A stretch of DNA of 64,000 nucleotides from CALLCD01 sp039817885 (GCA_039817885.1 JBCBUY010000008.1:1-64000); one strand, 5' to 3'; positions 52,157-61,265 are shown, counted from the first letter of the stretch. Notes: a model not told the origin generated them from the letters alone. Translations and numbers: made by a program.

Positions 52157-52912
52157 TCAACGGACGCCGGAAAGGTGTTTCAGCCATAGACTGCCGATAG
52201 TGGGGAGCATGCGAAACCCGGTCCAAGCCATTCCGGGACTATCGAGCACAAAGTCCCCATTAGGCGTGTCGATCGTGACGCCCAGAGACGAGGGTCCGAT
52301 GCTCACCGGGACGTCAATACCTAAGCGGCCGAAGACGGTGTTTAGATTGTCAGCTTTTGGGTGAGACAGTCGAAATTCCTTTAGGGTGCACGTGCCTTCT
52401 CCAACAATCCTCTCCGGCCTATGACGCCACTCAATCACGTTTGGCCTCTGGCTGAGAAAGCCCGGCCCGACAAAGCCGCGGCTATACCCGGGCTGCTCTG
52501 GGTTCGCAGCATCAATGTTGATCTCCTGAACCTGCTGGAGGGGTATCCTCTCGCCTTTCATAAAGTTGCGCAGGGCAGAAAAGTTGTCGACGGCGACATA
52601 CCAGAAGAGCAATGCAGGACCATCCAAATCCTTCAAATAGGTTTTGAATGGTTGGAAGCCTTTGTGCTCGGGGTTTGGACCAATGACCTCCAGAAAGGAT
52701 GGCCCGCCGATGGAGACACTGCCGCTCCAATACCACTGGTCAGGTTCCGGATCGCCGATGTAAACGTCTGCGCCCATCTTCTCTTCAAGCCATTCGACAC
52801 CGGCTTTCGTGTCAGGAACGCCCAGGCCAATATGATCCACTTGCGAGCCGTGCGGGTGCCGAATGATCGTGTACGGCAGTTTGTTTTGAGCGTCTGAAAT
52901 CGCGTTTCCCAT
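52157..52912 (-). CDS. Glyoxalase-like domain protein (VOC, Glyoxalase_3 type)
   Basis: 251 residues from MGNAISDAQNKLPY. HGSQVDHIGLGVPDTKAGVEWLEEKMG starts the domain (in parts: VDHIGLGVPDT), followed by IGGPSFLEVIGPNPEH. ATGs lie at 52966 and 52912 and a GTG at 53026; the start at 52912 is uncertain because no clear ribosome site precedes any of them. Function unknown. Confidence 0.75.
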   Translation of the reverse strand: MGNAISDAQNKLPYTIIRHPHGSQVDHIGLGVPDTKAGVEWLEEKMGADVYIGDPEPDQWYWSGSVSIGGPSFLEVIGPNPEHKGFQPFKTYLKDLDGPALLFWYVAVDNFSALRNFMKGERIPLQQVQEINIDAANPEQPGYSRGFVGPGFLSQRPNVIEWRHRPERIVGEGTCTLKEFRLSHPKADNLNTVFGRLGIDVPVSIGPSSLGVTIDTPNGDFVLDSPGMAWTGFRMLPTIGSLWLKHLSGVR

Positions 52913-53103
52913 AAGCCGTAGAACACCACTTTTGAGAATGTGTTTCAAGCGCAAAAGCCTCTTCATTTTTCGCGGTTCTTGCGAACAAGAGTAGGACCTA
53001 TTCGCATCTAGAAATAATACGTTCACATTCGATCGGAAACGCTCGACAAGGCCGAAATTTTTGCGATGTTAGCGTAATCCACGTCACATCGAGGAGGGAT
53101 CCG

Positions 53104-55503
53104 ATGTTCCTCAATAACCCTGAACTTGGCACGACGGTCGAGCAGCTTGCCGGACTGTCGAAGAGAAAGATTGGCGCACGCCACACGCCTTTGGCTCCGC
53201 TTAGCCGGCGACACTTCGTGATGGCCTCCTCCGGCCTTGCGATTGGCGTGGTCCTGGCCGGATGTTCTTCGGGCGAGGAGTCGGCGACCCCAGCGGCAAC
53301 GTCAGAAGACGCAGCAGCGCCTAGTCCCTTGACCGAGGTGGCAGGCGGAGATGCAACGCCCGGTCTTTGGATTGAGATCGAAGACACCGGCAAAGTGAAG
53401 ATCACCGTGCACCGATCCGAAATGGGCCAACAGGTTTGGACCAGCATGGCGCAGATCGTCGCGGACGAGTTGGACGCGGACTGGAGCGATGTTGAAATCG
53501 TCCAGGCCCTTGGCGATCCGAAATATGGCGATCAGAATACCGATGGCTCACGATCCGTCCGTTACAATTTCCATCGGCTGAGAGTCGCGGGCGCGGCGAT
53601 GCGCACCATGTTGGAGCGGGCCGCGGCCAACCAATGGGGCATTGATCCCGATGGTGTGCGAGCAGACCTCAGCAAGGTCATCCGCATCGCTGACAATGAG
53701 TCTCTTAGCTATGGCGCGCTTGCGGCGGCGGCCGGTGAACTTGCCATACCCGCGGAGGACGAGATCCCGCTGAAGGCGCGCGAGGATTGGCGATATATCG
53801 GACAGGAAGTGTCCTCGCTGACGGTCGAGCAAATCGTGCACGGCGAAGGCACATTCGGCATCGACGTCAAACTCCCGAACATGGTCTACGCTGTCGTCGC
53901 TCGCCCGCCGCAGATCTTCGGTAAAACGGGCGCTGTGGATGAGACTGACGCGCTCGCCGTTCCAGGCGTCATTCAGACTGTGAAGCTGCCGGATGCTGCC
54001 GCGCCCGCGATGTTCCAACCCGTCGGCGGCGTCGCAGTAGTGGCCTCGGACACCTGGGCGGCGATCCAGGGACGCAATGCGCTTCAGGTTGACTGGCAAG
54101 ATGGTCCGAATGCGGCCCACAATTCCGCCGAGTTCGACGCAGCCCTCATGCAGACGGCTCTGCAGCCCGGCAAGCAAAGACGCAATCGCGGCGATGTGGC
54201 TGCAGCGCTGGACGCTGCGGAAACCACCGTTAGCGCGCAATATCATGTGCCTAATTATGCACACTCGGCCATGGAACCGCCGGCAGCAACGGCCAAGTGG
54301 GAGGACGGCAAGCTCGAATGCTGGGCCTGTGTTCAGGACCCGCAATCGACGCGCGGCGTCCTCGCAGGTGCCTTTGAGATGGCACCCGAGGATATAACGG
54401 TTCACGCCACCTGGCTTGGCGGGGCCTTCGGGCGAAAATCAAAGCCGGATTTTGTCGTCGAAGCGGCCATGATCGCCCGCGACGTCGGCCGACCGGTGAA
54501 GGTCACCTGGACCCGCGAAGACGATATCCGATATGATTATTACCATGCTGTCAGCGCCCAACATATGGAGGCGGGCTTCGATGCTGAGGGGAATGTCACG
54601 GCCCTTCTTCACCGAACCGTCTTCCCGACCATAAGCTCCACTTTCGCTGCGGGGGCCAATGAGCCGAGCAGCGGCGAAATGGGCCTCGGGGCGACGGATA
54701 ATCCGTTCAATGTGCCGAATCTCAGGATCGAGTCCGGAGAGGCAGATGCACATCTGCGCATCGGGTGGCTTCGCTCCGTATCCAATATTCACCACGCCTT
54801 CGCCGTTCAGAGTTTTGCAGCTGAGATGGCCGACGCTGCTGGAAAAGATCCGAAAGACTTTCTGCTGGATCTCATTGGTCCGGATCGCCAGCTGAATCCA
54901 GCTGATGAAGGCGCGACAGAATATCCAAACTATGACGCGTCGATTGAAGACTACCCAATTGAGACCGGCCGCCTGCGCAATGTCGTAGAGATTGCCGCAA
55001 GCATGGCAGGGTGGGGCCGCGCTCTTCCAAACGGAAGCGGGCTCGGCATTGCCGTGCACCGCTCTTTCCTCACCTATGTCGCCACAGCAGTCGAAGTTGC
55101 CGTGGATAGCGACGGCGCAATCACCATACCGGGCATATGGGTCGCCGCCGATGCCGGTATTGTCGTCAATCCAAAACATGTGCGTGCACAGATGGAAGGC
55201 GGCACAATCTTCGGGCTTTCGAATGCACTCTATGGAGAGATCACGGCTACGAACGGCACTGTCGACCAGTACAACTTCCCTGATTGGCGTGTACTGCGAA
55301 TGAACGAGGCACCGCGGGCGTTCGAGGTTGAGATCGTTCCGTCTACAACGCTTCCAGCGGGCATTGGCGAACCGGGCACACCCCCAGCCCCGCCTGCCCT
55401 CACCAACGCGATCTTCGCGGCGACTGGCATGCGGATCAGGCGACTACCAATACTGGGCCCGAATGGGCGAACCCTCTCGCTTGATGCGATCCAGGACACT
55501 TAG
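53104..55503 (+). CDS. Xanthine dehydrogenase-family molybdopterin-binding subunit (IorB type)
   Basis: 799 residues. Tat-like signal SRRHFVMASSGLAIGVVLAGC with a lipobox cysteine about residue 57. The molybdopterin-binding domain shows WLGGAFGRKSKPDF, GWLRSVSNIHHAFAVQ, and at the C-terminus GIGEPGTPPAPPALTNAIFAATG, typical of aldehyde oxidases and IorB. GAGGAGG precedes the ATG. The small Fe-S subunit follows 16 bases later. The substrate is unknown; no cytochrome partner gene was seen nearby. Confidence 0.92.
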   Translation: MFLNNPELGTTVEQLAGLSKRKIGARHTPLAPLSRRHFVMASSGLAIGVVLAGCSSGEESATPAATSEDAAAPSPLTEVAGGDATPGLWIEIEDTGKVKITVHRSEMGQQVWTSMAQIVADELDADWSDVEIVQALGDPKYGDQNTDGSRSVRYNFHRLRVAGAAMRTMLERAAANQWGIDPDGVRADLSKVIRIADNESLSYGALAAAAGELAIPAEDEIPLKAREDWRYIGQEVSSLTVEQIVHGEGTFGIDVKLPNMVYAVVARPPQIFGKTGAVDETDALAVPGVIQTVKLPDAAAPAMFQPVGGVAVVASDTWAAIQGRNALQVDWQDGPNAAHNSAEFDAALMQTALQPGKQRRNRGDVAAALDAAETTVSAQYHVPNYAHSAMEPPAATAKWEDGKLECWACVQDPQSTRGVLAGAFEMAPEDITVHATWLGGAFGRKSKPDFVVEAAMIARDVGRPVKVTWTREDDIRYDYYHAVSAQHMEAGFDAEGNVTALLHRTVFPTISSTFAAGANEPSSGEMGLGATDNPFNVPNLRIESGEADAHLRIGWLRSVSNIHHAFAVQSFAAEMADAAGKDPKDFLLDLIGPDRQLNPADEGATEYPNYDASIEDYPIETGRLRNVVEIAASMAGWGRALPNGSGLGIAVHRSFLTYVATAVEVAVDSDGAITIPGIWVAADAGIVVNPKHVRAQMEGGTIFGLSNALYGEITATNGTVDQYNFPDWRVLRMNEAPRAFEVEIVPSTTLPAGIGEPGTPPAPPALTNAIFAATGMRIRRLPILGPNGRTLSLDAIQDT

Positions 55504-55519
55504 AGGACGGGAGACGATC

Positions 55520-55975
55520 ATGGCTGTAACACTTAAGATAAATGGCGAGACCAAGCAGATCGACGCCGCAGAAGGCACCCCGCTCCTCTGGGTTCTGCGC
55601 GACCATCTGGACATGACCGGTACCAAGTTCGGATGCGGCATTGCCCAATGTGGAGCATGCACAGTGCATCTGGACGGCTCCCCGATCCGCTCCTGCATAA
55701 CGCCCCATGACAGCGTCGTTGGCTCTGAAATCACAACGATTGAGGGCAAAGACGGAGCCGCCGCCGCGGCCATCCGTGAAACCTGGATCGAGAACAATGT
55801 GCCGCAATGTGGCTACTGCCAGGCAGGCCAGATCATGTCTGCGATCGCTCTGTTGGAAAACAATCCGAACCCCACGGATGACGATATCGATGACGCCATG
55901 AGCGGTAATCTCTGCCGCTGCGCGACCTATATGAGCATACGCCGGGCGATCAAAGAAGCTGCGACGAAGCTGTAA
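55520..55975 (+). CDS. (2Fe-2S)-binding subunit of xanthine dehydrogenase family (IorA type)
   Basis: 151 residues. Two 2Fe-2S sites: CGIAQCGAC plus the distal Cys of RSC (plant-type, about 39-62), and CGYCQAGQIM with GNLCRCATY (about 96-135). It passes electrons from the molybdenum subunit encoded just upstream. The ATG at 55520 follows GACGGGAGACG and directly precedes the conserved TLKINGE. Confidence 0.95.
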   Translation: MAVTLKINGETKQIDAAEGTPLLWVLRDHLDMTGTKFGCGIAQCGACTVHLDGSPIRSCITPHDSVVGSEITTIEGKDGAAAAAIRETWIENNVPQCGYCQAGQIMSAIALLENNPNPTDDDIDDAMSGNLCRCATYMSIRRAIKEAATKL

Positions 55976-55980
55976 CCAAA

Positions 55981-56008
55981 AAAGGCTGGCCGTGGGGGGC
56001 CAGCCTTT
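55981..56008 (-). terminator. Intrinsic terminator shared by convergent genes
   Basis: Eleven-base stem AAAGGCTGGCC/GGCCAGCCTTT with a 6-base loop. On the minus strand it is followed by TTTTGG, so it ends the small-protein operon; on the plus strand it lies 5 bases after the IorA stop but has no T-run. Confidence 0.85.
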
Positions 56009-56032
56009 CCGTAGTAAAAACAAGCCTAAGTG

Positions 56033-56152
56033 CTAGGCTGCTTTTTTCAGAGCCTTGCGAGCTGCTTTCAGCTTGGTGCGCTGGCGGGCAACCTTCGCCT
56101 TACGGCTTTTGATTTCTTTTTTCAGGCCTCTGATTTTTGATTTCTTCGACAT
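56033..56152 (-). CDS. 39-residue Lys/Arg-rich peptide with perfect heptad
   Basis: 39 residues (MSKKSKIRGLKKEIKSRK, then AKVARQRTKLKAARKA, then LKKAA). It has 13 Lys and 5 Arg, one Glu, and no Cys, Pro or aromatic residue. Hydrophobic residues fall at 7, 14, 21, 28 and 35, exactly every seven, predicting an amphipathic helix or coiled coil. AGGAG lies 8 bases before the ATG. It is downstream of the ribbon-helix-helix-like gene by 39 bases and followed by a terminator. A nucleic-acid-binding or ribosome-associated role is possible but unproven. No family recognised. Confidence 0.75.
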   Translation of the reverse strand: MSKKSKIRGLKKEIKSRKAKVARQRTKLKAARKALKKAA

Positions 56153-56191
56153 GCATATATCTCCTATATTTGTCGTGGAAATGCCCGGTGG

Positions 56192-56368
56192 TTAGCCAGC
56201 CTCGGCATGTTTCCGAAGAAAATCGCGGATAAATCCACGCACCTCGCGCGCTGCGCTCGTGTCGAGCTCTTCACACAAAGAGACAAACGCATCTCGGTCA
56301 TCGCTACTGATTCGAATGATCAATTGACTATCCTTGCGCTGTTTTTTCTTCGTTTTCTTATCTGCCAA
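56192..56368 (-). CDS. 58-residue ribbon-helix-helix-like protein
   Basis: 58 residues from a TTG start (LADKKTKKKQRKDSQ). The basic N-terminus is followed by a beta-strand-like QLIIRIS (15-21), a helix DDRDAFVSLCEEL and a second helix SAAREVRGFIRDFLRKHAEAG, the ribbon-helix-helix pattern seen in antitoxins and small repressors. GGAG lies 10 bases before the TTG. Direct repeats upstream could be its operator. It is the first gene of the operon with the basic 39-residue peptide. No specific family recognised. Confidence 0.7.
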   Translation of the reverse strand: MADKKTKKKQRKDSQLIIRISSDDRDAFVSLCEELDTSAAREVRGFIRDFLRKHAEAG

Positions 56369-56398
56369 GGCTCTATAGCTCCGTTAGGCATGCACGCC

Positions 56399-56432
56399 GT
56401 ATATCACATGCATCTCATTTGTATATACATGC
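56399..56432. promoter_or_regulatory. Direct repeat GTATATNACATGC-type upstream of the small-protein operon
   Basis: GTATATCACATGC at 56399-56411 and GTATATACATGC at 56421-56432 are direct repeats starting 22 bases apart. They lie 31-64 bases upstream of the TTG start. Ribbon-helix-helix proteins often bind tandem short sites near their own promoter. The binding is inferred. Confidence 0.5.
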
Positions 56433-56484
56433 GCTATATGACAATACCGTAACACTTTGCGAACTGAGAGACCTTCGAACACGC

Positions 56485-57315
56485 CTAGTCTCGCAGCAAC
56501 TCGTTCACTCCCGTCTTCGAACGCGTGCGCTCGTCCACGGTCTTGATGATGATGGCAGCTGCCAAGTTTGGGCCGCCATTATCGCTTGCGAGTGTTCCCG
56601 GTACGATGACGGAATATGGCGGTACTTCGCCATATCGGATTTCGCCAGACTGGCGATCAACAATCTTGGTCGACTGCGAGAGGAACACGCCCATGGCCAG
56701 GACTGAGCCTTCGCGAACGATCACACCTTCAGCGACCTCAGCGCGCGCGCCGATAAAGCAATTGTCTTCAATAATGACAGGGTTTGCCTGCAGGGGTTCC
56801 AGAACGCCGCCAATCCCTGCGCCGCCAGAAATGTGGACGTTCTTCCCAATCTGCGCGCAGGACCCGACCGTCGCCCACGTGTCGACCATGGTCCCCTCGT
56901 CGACATAAGCCCCGATATTCACATAGGACGGCATTAGCACGGCGTTTGGGGCGATATAGGCCCCACGGCGGACAGCGCAGGGCGGGACCGCACGAAACCC
57001 GGCTGCCTGGAACTCAGCATCGCCCCAGCCTTCAAACTTGGACGGCACCTTGTCCCACCATGTTCCACTCATGCCGGGGCCGCCGTCCATAATGGCGTTG
57101 GGGTTCAGTCGAAATGATAGCAGCACCGCCTTCTTGAGCCACTGGTTGACTTGCCAACCGCCGGAGCCATCTGGCTCGGCGACACGCGCTTTGCCGGCGT
57201 CGAGACGTGCCAGTGTTTCGTTGACGGCATCGCGCACATCGCCTTGCGTCTCCGTTGTCAGAGACGCGCGGTCTTCCCATGCCTGGTCGATGATATTGGA
57301 GAGGGCGTCGGTCAT
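56485..57315 (-). CDS. dapD: 2,3,4,5-tetrahydropyridine-2,6-dicarboxylate N-succinyltransferase
   Basis: 276 residues. It succinylates tetrahydrodipicolinate in lysine and diaminopimelate synthesis. The left-handed beta-helix shows hexapeptide repeats (AYIAPNAVLMPSYVNIGAYVD in parts: AYIAPNAVLMPSYV) and the diagnostic GGVLEPLQANPVIIEDN and GAGIGG. The ATG at 57315 has GGAG 6 bases upstream and fits the family's N-terminus MTDALSNIID; ATGs further upstream run into non-homologous sequence. Confidence 0.97.
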   Translation of the reverse strand: MTDALSNIIDQAWEDRASLTTETQGDVRDAVNETLARLDAGKARVAEPDGSGGWQVNQWLKKAVLLSFRLNPNAIMDGGPGMSGTWWDKVPSKFEGWGDAEFQAAGFRAVPPCAVRRGAYIAPNAVLMPSYVNIGAYVDEGTMVDTWATVGSCAQIGKNVHISGGAGIGGVLEPLQANPVIIEDNCFIGARAEVAEGVIVREGSVLAMGVFLSQSTKIVDRQSGEIRYGEVPPYSVIVPGTLASDNGGPNLAAAIIIKTVDERTRSKTGVNELLRD

Positions 57316-57385
57316 GGCAGGCTCCATCGGCGGCAGCGTTGTGGGATGGCGCGTTAAACAGAGTTCGGGCGAGGGGCGCAAGGGG

Positions 57386-57404
57386 GCAAGCCAACTTGGC
57401 TTGC
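57386..57404. promoter_or_regulatory. 19-base palindrome between antiporter and dapD
   Basis: Nine-base perfect arms GCAAGCCAA/TTGGCTTGC around a single central C, in the 99-base gap. It has no T-run, so it resembles an operator for dapD more than a terminator, though it also lies at the 3' end of the antiporter gene. Confidence 0.5.
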
Positions 57405-57414
57405 TGCGCGCGCC

Positions 57415-59307
57415 TTAGGCCACTTCCAATTCTTCATCGTCGAGGATCCTGCTGATACGGTCCCTCAGCTCTGCTTCCCAGTGATTCTGCATTTCGCGGA
57501 TGCGCCGAATATATTCCTCATTCTCTGCCGCAGGAATGGAGATGTCATAGGCGTCGGCCACTTCGATCATGGCCTTGCGGTCCATCTCGTTGAAGGCGTC
57601 CGTCATCTTATCCGCCGCCTCCCGGCTGATGCCCATGGCCTCAAATGCGGACCGCCCCATACGCAGGGAGCTGTCATAAGTCTCGCGAACAATGTCGCGG
57701 CAGCCACGTGCCCACAACTCATAGACATGGTCGCGATCCACGGCGCGCGAGATCACGTGGAGGTTCGGATAGGTGCGTATGGCATAGTCGACCAGCTGAC
57801 TGATCTGTTGCTTGCCATCGATGGCGACAACAAGAAGTGCTGCCTCTTCAATGCCGGCCGCATGGAGCAGGCCTGGACGTGTTGCATCGCCAAAATAGAC
57901 GTGGACACCGAACCGTCTGAGAATGTTCAAGTGATCGGAATTGTGGTCGATGACATTTGGATCATAGCCCGCGCTTTTGAGCATTCTCTCCACTATGCCT
58001 CCGACCCGCCCGCGGCCGACAATGATAACTTTCTTTTTCTCAGCTATGGCGTCGTCCGGCTTATCTGTGCCGCCCAGCATCGCCGGTTGAATCACCTTGC
58101 TGTAGAACACGAAGAGCGCAGGCGTGAGCAACATGGTCAGGGTCACCACCAATAGCAGCTCATCGGCGAGATCCTGGGGCAAGATGGCGTTCGACACACT
58201 GAAACTGAGAAGCACAAAGCCGAACTCACCGGCTTGAGCAAGGCCGAGTGTAAAGAGCCAGCGGCTGGAGCCAGAGATGTTGAAGACTGACGCCAGGCAG
58301 TAGAGAACAACGAGCTTCACCCCGATAAGGCCCACGGCGAGGGCAACAATATTCGTCGGGTTTTCCATAAGCAGCGCAAAGTCGATGTTCGCGCCGACGG
58401 TAATGAAGAACAGACCGAGCAAAAGCCCACGGAATGGGTCGATGTGGGACTCCATTTCATGGCGGTACTCACTCGTCGCAAGAACGACACCCGCCATGAA
58501 CGCCCCCAGCGCAGGCGATAGTCCAACGACCATCATCAGAAGCGCCGTCGCGATAATGATGAAAAGTGCTGCTGCGGTGAACAATTCCTGCAATTTGGCT
58601 GCAGCGATGAATTTAAAGAGCGGCCGGGTGCAGAAAACACCGGCCAGGATGACCGCGATGATCGCCCCAATGGTCACCAGTGTGGCCTGCAGACCTCCCA
58701 TATTTGACACCATGCTGATGCCCCCGCCCGCCCCATGATCATCGACCGCCTCTCCGCCGTGGCCCGCGCCGTGCGAAACAGCATCCAGGAGTTCGGGCAT
58801 GGCCAGAAGTGGCATCAAAGCGAGCATGGGAATGACAGCGATGTCCTGAAACAGAAGGACCGAAAAGCTCGCTTGTCCGCCCTCGGTGCGGGTCAGACCG
58901 CGCTCATTCAGTGTTTGCAGAACGATCGCCGTGGAGGATAGCGCGAGGATAAGTCCAACGGCGATTGCAATTGAAAACGGTTGACCGAGCACAAGCGCAA
59001 TTGACGTCACAAGGGCCGTCGTGAGCACCACTTGCCCGCCGCCCAGAACAACCAGCTTGTTTCTAAGCTTCCAAAGCAAATTCGGCTCGAGCTCCAGCCC
59101 GATCAGAAAGAGCATCATGACGACGCCGAACTCAGCGAAGTGTTGGAGCGACACGACATCGACATCGAGAAAATGAAGCAGCGGGCTAATCGCGATACCG
59201 GCGATTAAGTATCCAAGCACCGACCCCAGTCCCAGCCGAGATGCGATGGGCACGGCCAGCAAGCCAGCCCCCAATATGATGAACGCAAGAACAAGAAAAT
59301 CAGACAT
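57415..59307 (-). CDS. Monovalent cation:proton antiporter-2 (CPA2, KefB/C-like)
   Basis: 630 residues. About twelve membrane helices (LGSVLGYLIAGIAISPLLHF, LALSSTAIVLQTLNERG, GAFMAGVVLATSEYRHEMESHIDPFRGLLLGLFFITVGANID in parts: GLLLGLFFITVGANIDF) are followed by a TrkA-N domain with nucleotide motif VIIVGRGRVGGIVERML (about 430-446). The known role is potassium efflux under electrophile stress; a KefG/F partner is absent. dapD follows on the same strand in the other direction of reading, 99 bases away. Confidence 0.93.
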   Translation of the reverse strand: MSDFLVLAFIILGAGLLAVPIASRLGLGSVLGYLIAGIAISPLLHFLDVDVVSLQHFAEFGVVMMLFLIGLELEPNLLWKLRNKLVVLGGGQVVLTTALVTSIALVLGQPFSIAIAVGLILALSSTAIVLQTLNERGLTRTEGGQASFSVLLFQDIAVIPMLALMPLLAMPELLDAVSHGAGHGGEAVDDHGAGGGISMVSNMGGLQATLVTIGAIIAVILAGVFCTRPLFKFIAAAKLQELFTAAALFIIIATALLMMVVGLSPALGAFMAGVVLATSEYRHEMESHIDPFRGLLLGLFFITVGANIDFALLMENPTNIVALAVGLIGVKLVVLYCLASVFNISGSSRWLFTLGLAQAGEFGFVLLSFSVSNAILPQDLADELLLVVTLTMLLTPALFVFYSKVIQPAMLGGTDKPDDAIAEKKKVIIVGRGRVGGIVERMLKSAGYDPNVIDHNSDHLNILRRFGVHVYFGDATRPGLLHAAGIEEAALLVVAIDGKQQISQLVDYAIRTYPNLHVISRAVDRDHVYELWARGCRDIVRETYDSSLRMGRSAFEAMGISREAADKMTDAFNEMDRKAMIEVADAYDISIPAAENEEYIRRIREMQNHWEAELRDRISRILDDEELEVA

Positions 59308-59397
59308 GATGGCAGCGTATCTGGAGCTGAAGCGAAGTCCAACCAGTTGATACCCCTACTTGCGGGTCTTTCGCCAGTGCTCAGCGGCGAGTTCTGC

Positions 59398-61182
59398 CTA
59401 AAGGTGCTCGATGGTCGGCCGGCCACCACGACCGCCGAGCCAGGCATCACGATAGAGGCGGCTCGCATAGCGTCCTGCGCGGCGGTCACCCTGGGCGCGA
59501 TACGCTTCGGCAAGGCCAAAATAGGCGTATGCATTGTTCGGCGAATAAACGAGCGTCTCGGTGAAGAGCTGCTCTGCCCGTTCGCCGTCACCGGCGCGCA
59601 GCACCATGGCAGCCAGGGTCTGTTTCGCCGGATAATACCAATAAGGCGGTTCGGTGTAAGGAAAGCTGTCTTGCAGGGCGACAGCTTCTTCCATGTGCGC
59701 GACCGCCGTCTTGTAATCGCCGTCGGCAGCGGCCGCCCGGGCCAGAACCGTGTGCCGAGACAAATCAAGCACGCCCGTCGCAGGAACGCCGCCATCTTCC
59801 AAGGCGGTCAGATCAGCGGTCATCAGCGCTTCCAGATACTTGGCTTCCATGCGCGCTTCGCCAGTGCGGCCAAGACGCGACAAAGCCTCACCACGGGCAT
59901 AGTGCCATGCGCCTTTGAGATAAGGGAGCGCCTCTCCCGGATCCGGGAGCTCGAGAATGTCCTGCGGATCAGCGAACTGCACCATCGCATAATAGGGCGC
60001 AGCCTTGATTGGCTGGATCCAGGGCTGGGTTGCTGCCATCTCAGCTGGCAGTTTGGCATCGAGCATCTCGGCCATTTCCAGCGCCGTCGATCGGTCACCC
60101 CCCATCTGCGCTGATGTGAGCGCGAAGTGGATATTGTGGGTAAAATAACCAAACTCGTAAAGCGGGCTCGCCTCATGGGCATCCAAAAACGCTTGGTCCT
60201 TGGCGACGGCCGCGATGTTATGTTCCAGCGATTGTTCCCAGCGACCGATCCGGAAGTAGGTATGCGACGGCATATGCAGAAGATGGCCGAGGTCAGGTGC
60301 CAATGTTGCCAGACGGTCGGCATGGGGCGCAGCTCGGAACGGATCGGTGGAGGCCTCTGTTATGTGAATATAGAGATGGATCGCCGGCGGGTAATTGGGG
60401 GCCCGCGCCAGCACGTCTTCAAGCAGCTCGATGGTCCGCGCGGTGCGCCCCTCCGGAACTCGGCCCGTTCCATCCCAATAGGCCCAGGCCTGCGTGTCCA
60501 TATTTGCTTCGGCTGCAATCACAGCAACGAGGTCATCATCAGGAAACCGCTTTGCAGCATCGTCCATTGCGTCGGCAAAGGCGGCATCCAGGGGAAGCCG
60601 ATCCTCTGGTGGCTCAACTGTGTAGCGCTGACCGATGGCCATGATAAGCGCCCGTTCTACCTCACCGATTTGCGTTGCGCGGCGCTGGGCCTGATGAACC
60701 GCTTCCATAGCCGGCGCATAGGCCTCCTCGACCATGGGCGCGTTAATATTCGGCCCCCAGGCAAAGGCTTCCCCCCAATAACACATGGCGCAGTTTGGAT
60801 CGGCCGCCTGAGCGCGTTTGAACGCTTCAATGGCTGCAGCGTGATTGAAGCCAAACGTGTAAGCGAGGCCACGATTGAACCAATCCTGAGCCTCCTCCGA
60901 ACTTGTCGACACGCGGTAGGCGACATTGGCGATCGTGTCGGCCTGCAAATCTTCGACGTCCGCCACGCCATCGGCACTCTGAGCCATGGCGTATCCTAGC
61001 CGCATAAAGGTAGCCTTGCGTGAGGCTCGGCCATCGACTGGAGCGCAAATCGCTTGGTTCATGATGAAAGGGTCAACGAAAGGGGGATGATCGTCCCCGG
61101 CACCGGTCGAGATCCCGAGAGTGCCTACCCCGCTCGCAATGATCATTGCCGCGCCGACCATAAGACTATTTTTCATCGACAT
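59398..61182 (-). CDS. Secreted tetratricopeptide-repeat protein
   Basis: 594 residues. Signal peptide about 1-35. TPR-like repeats cover much of the chain (YTFGFNHAAAIEAFKRAQAADPNCAMCYWGEAFAWGPNI in parts: AAAIEAFKRAQAADPNCA and CYWGEAFAWGPN). The CYWGEAFAWGPN block and HLYIHITEAS, HMPSHTYFRIG match a conserved family of exported TPR proteins. The ATG at 61182 has GGGGAG 7 bases upstream. Partner unknown. Confidence 0.85.
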   Translation of the reverse strand: MSMKNSLMVGAAMIIASGVGTLGISTGAGDDHPPFVDPFIMNQAICAPVDGRASRKATFMRLGYAMAQSADGVADVEDLQADTIANVAYRVSTSSEEAQDWFNRGLAYTFGFNHAAAIEAFKRAQAADPNCAMCYWGEAFAWGPNINAPMVEEAYAPAMEAVHQAQRRATQIGEVERALIMAIGQRYTVEPPEDRLPLDAAFADAMDDAAKRFPDDDLVAVIAAEANMDTQAWAYWDGTGRVPEGRTARTIELLEDVLARAPNYPPAIHLYIHITEASTDPFRAAPHADRLATLAPDLGHLLHMPSHTYFRIGRWEQSLEHNIAAVAKDQAFLDAHEASPLYEFGYFTHNIHFALTSAQMGGDRSTALEMAEMLDAKLPAEMAATQPWIQPIKAAPYYAMVQFADPQDILELPDPGEALPYLKGAWHYARGEALSRLGRTGEARMEAKYLEALMTADLTALEDGGVPATGVLDLSRHTVLARAAAADGDYKTAVAHMEEAVALQDSFPYTEPPYWYYPAKQTLAAMVLRAGDGERAEQLFTETLVYSPNNAYAYFGLAEAYRAQGDRRAGRYASRLYRDAWLGGRGGRPTIEHL

Positions 61183-61265
61183 GAATATTCTCCCCTTTGA
61201 ACTGTCCGGACGATCTGCGCCCATTCACCCGGACCAATTGCGATCTTGCCATTATAACACGCCTA

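Noticed and set aside
53548..55179. Minus-strand frames opposite the molybdenum enzyme
   Set aside because: Antisense to a clear IorB-type protein; composition is a mirror effect.
56207..56452. Plus-strand 81-residue frame near the small-protein operon
   Set aside because: It is antisense to the ribbon-helix-helix frame, which has a better ribosome site and structure pattern.
60127..60999. Plus-strand frame of 290 residues opposite the TPR protein
   Set aside because: Antisense to conserved TPR blocks (CYWGEAFAWGPN); no motif.
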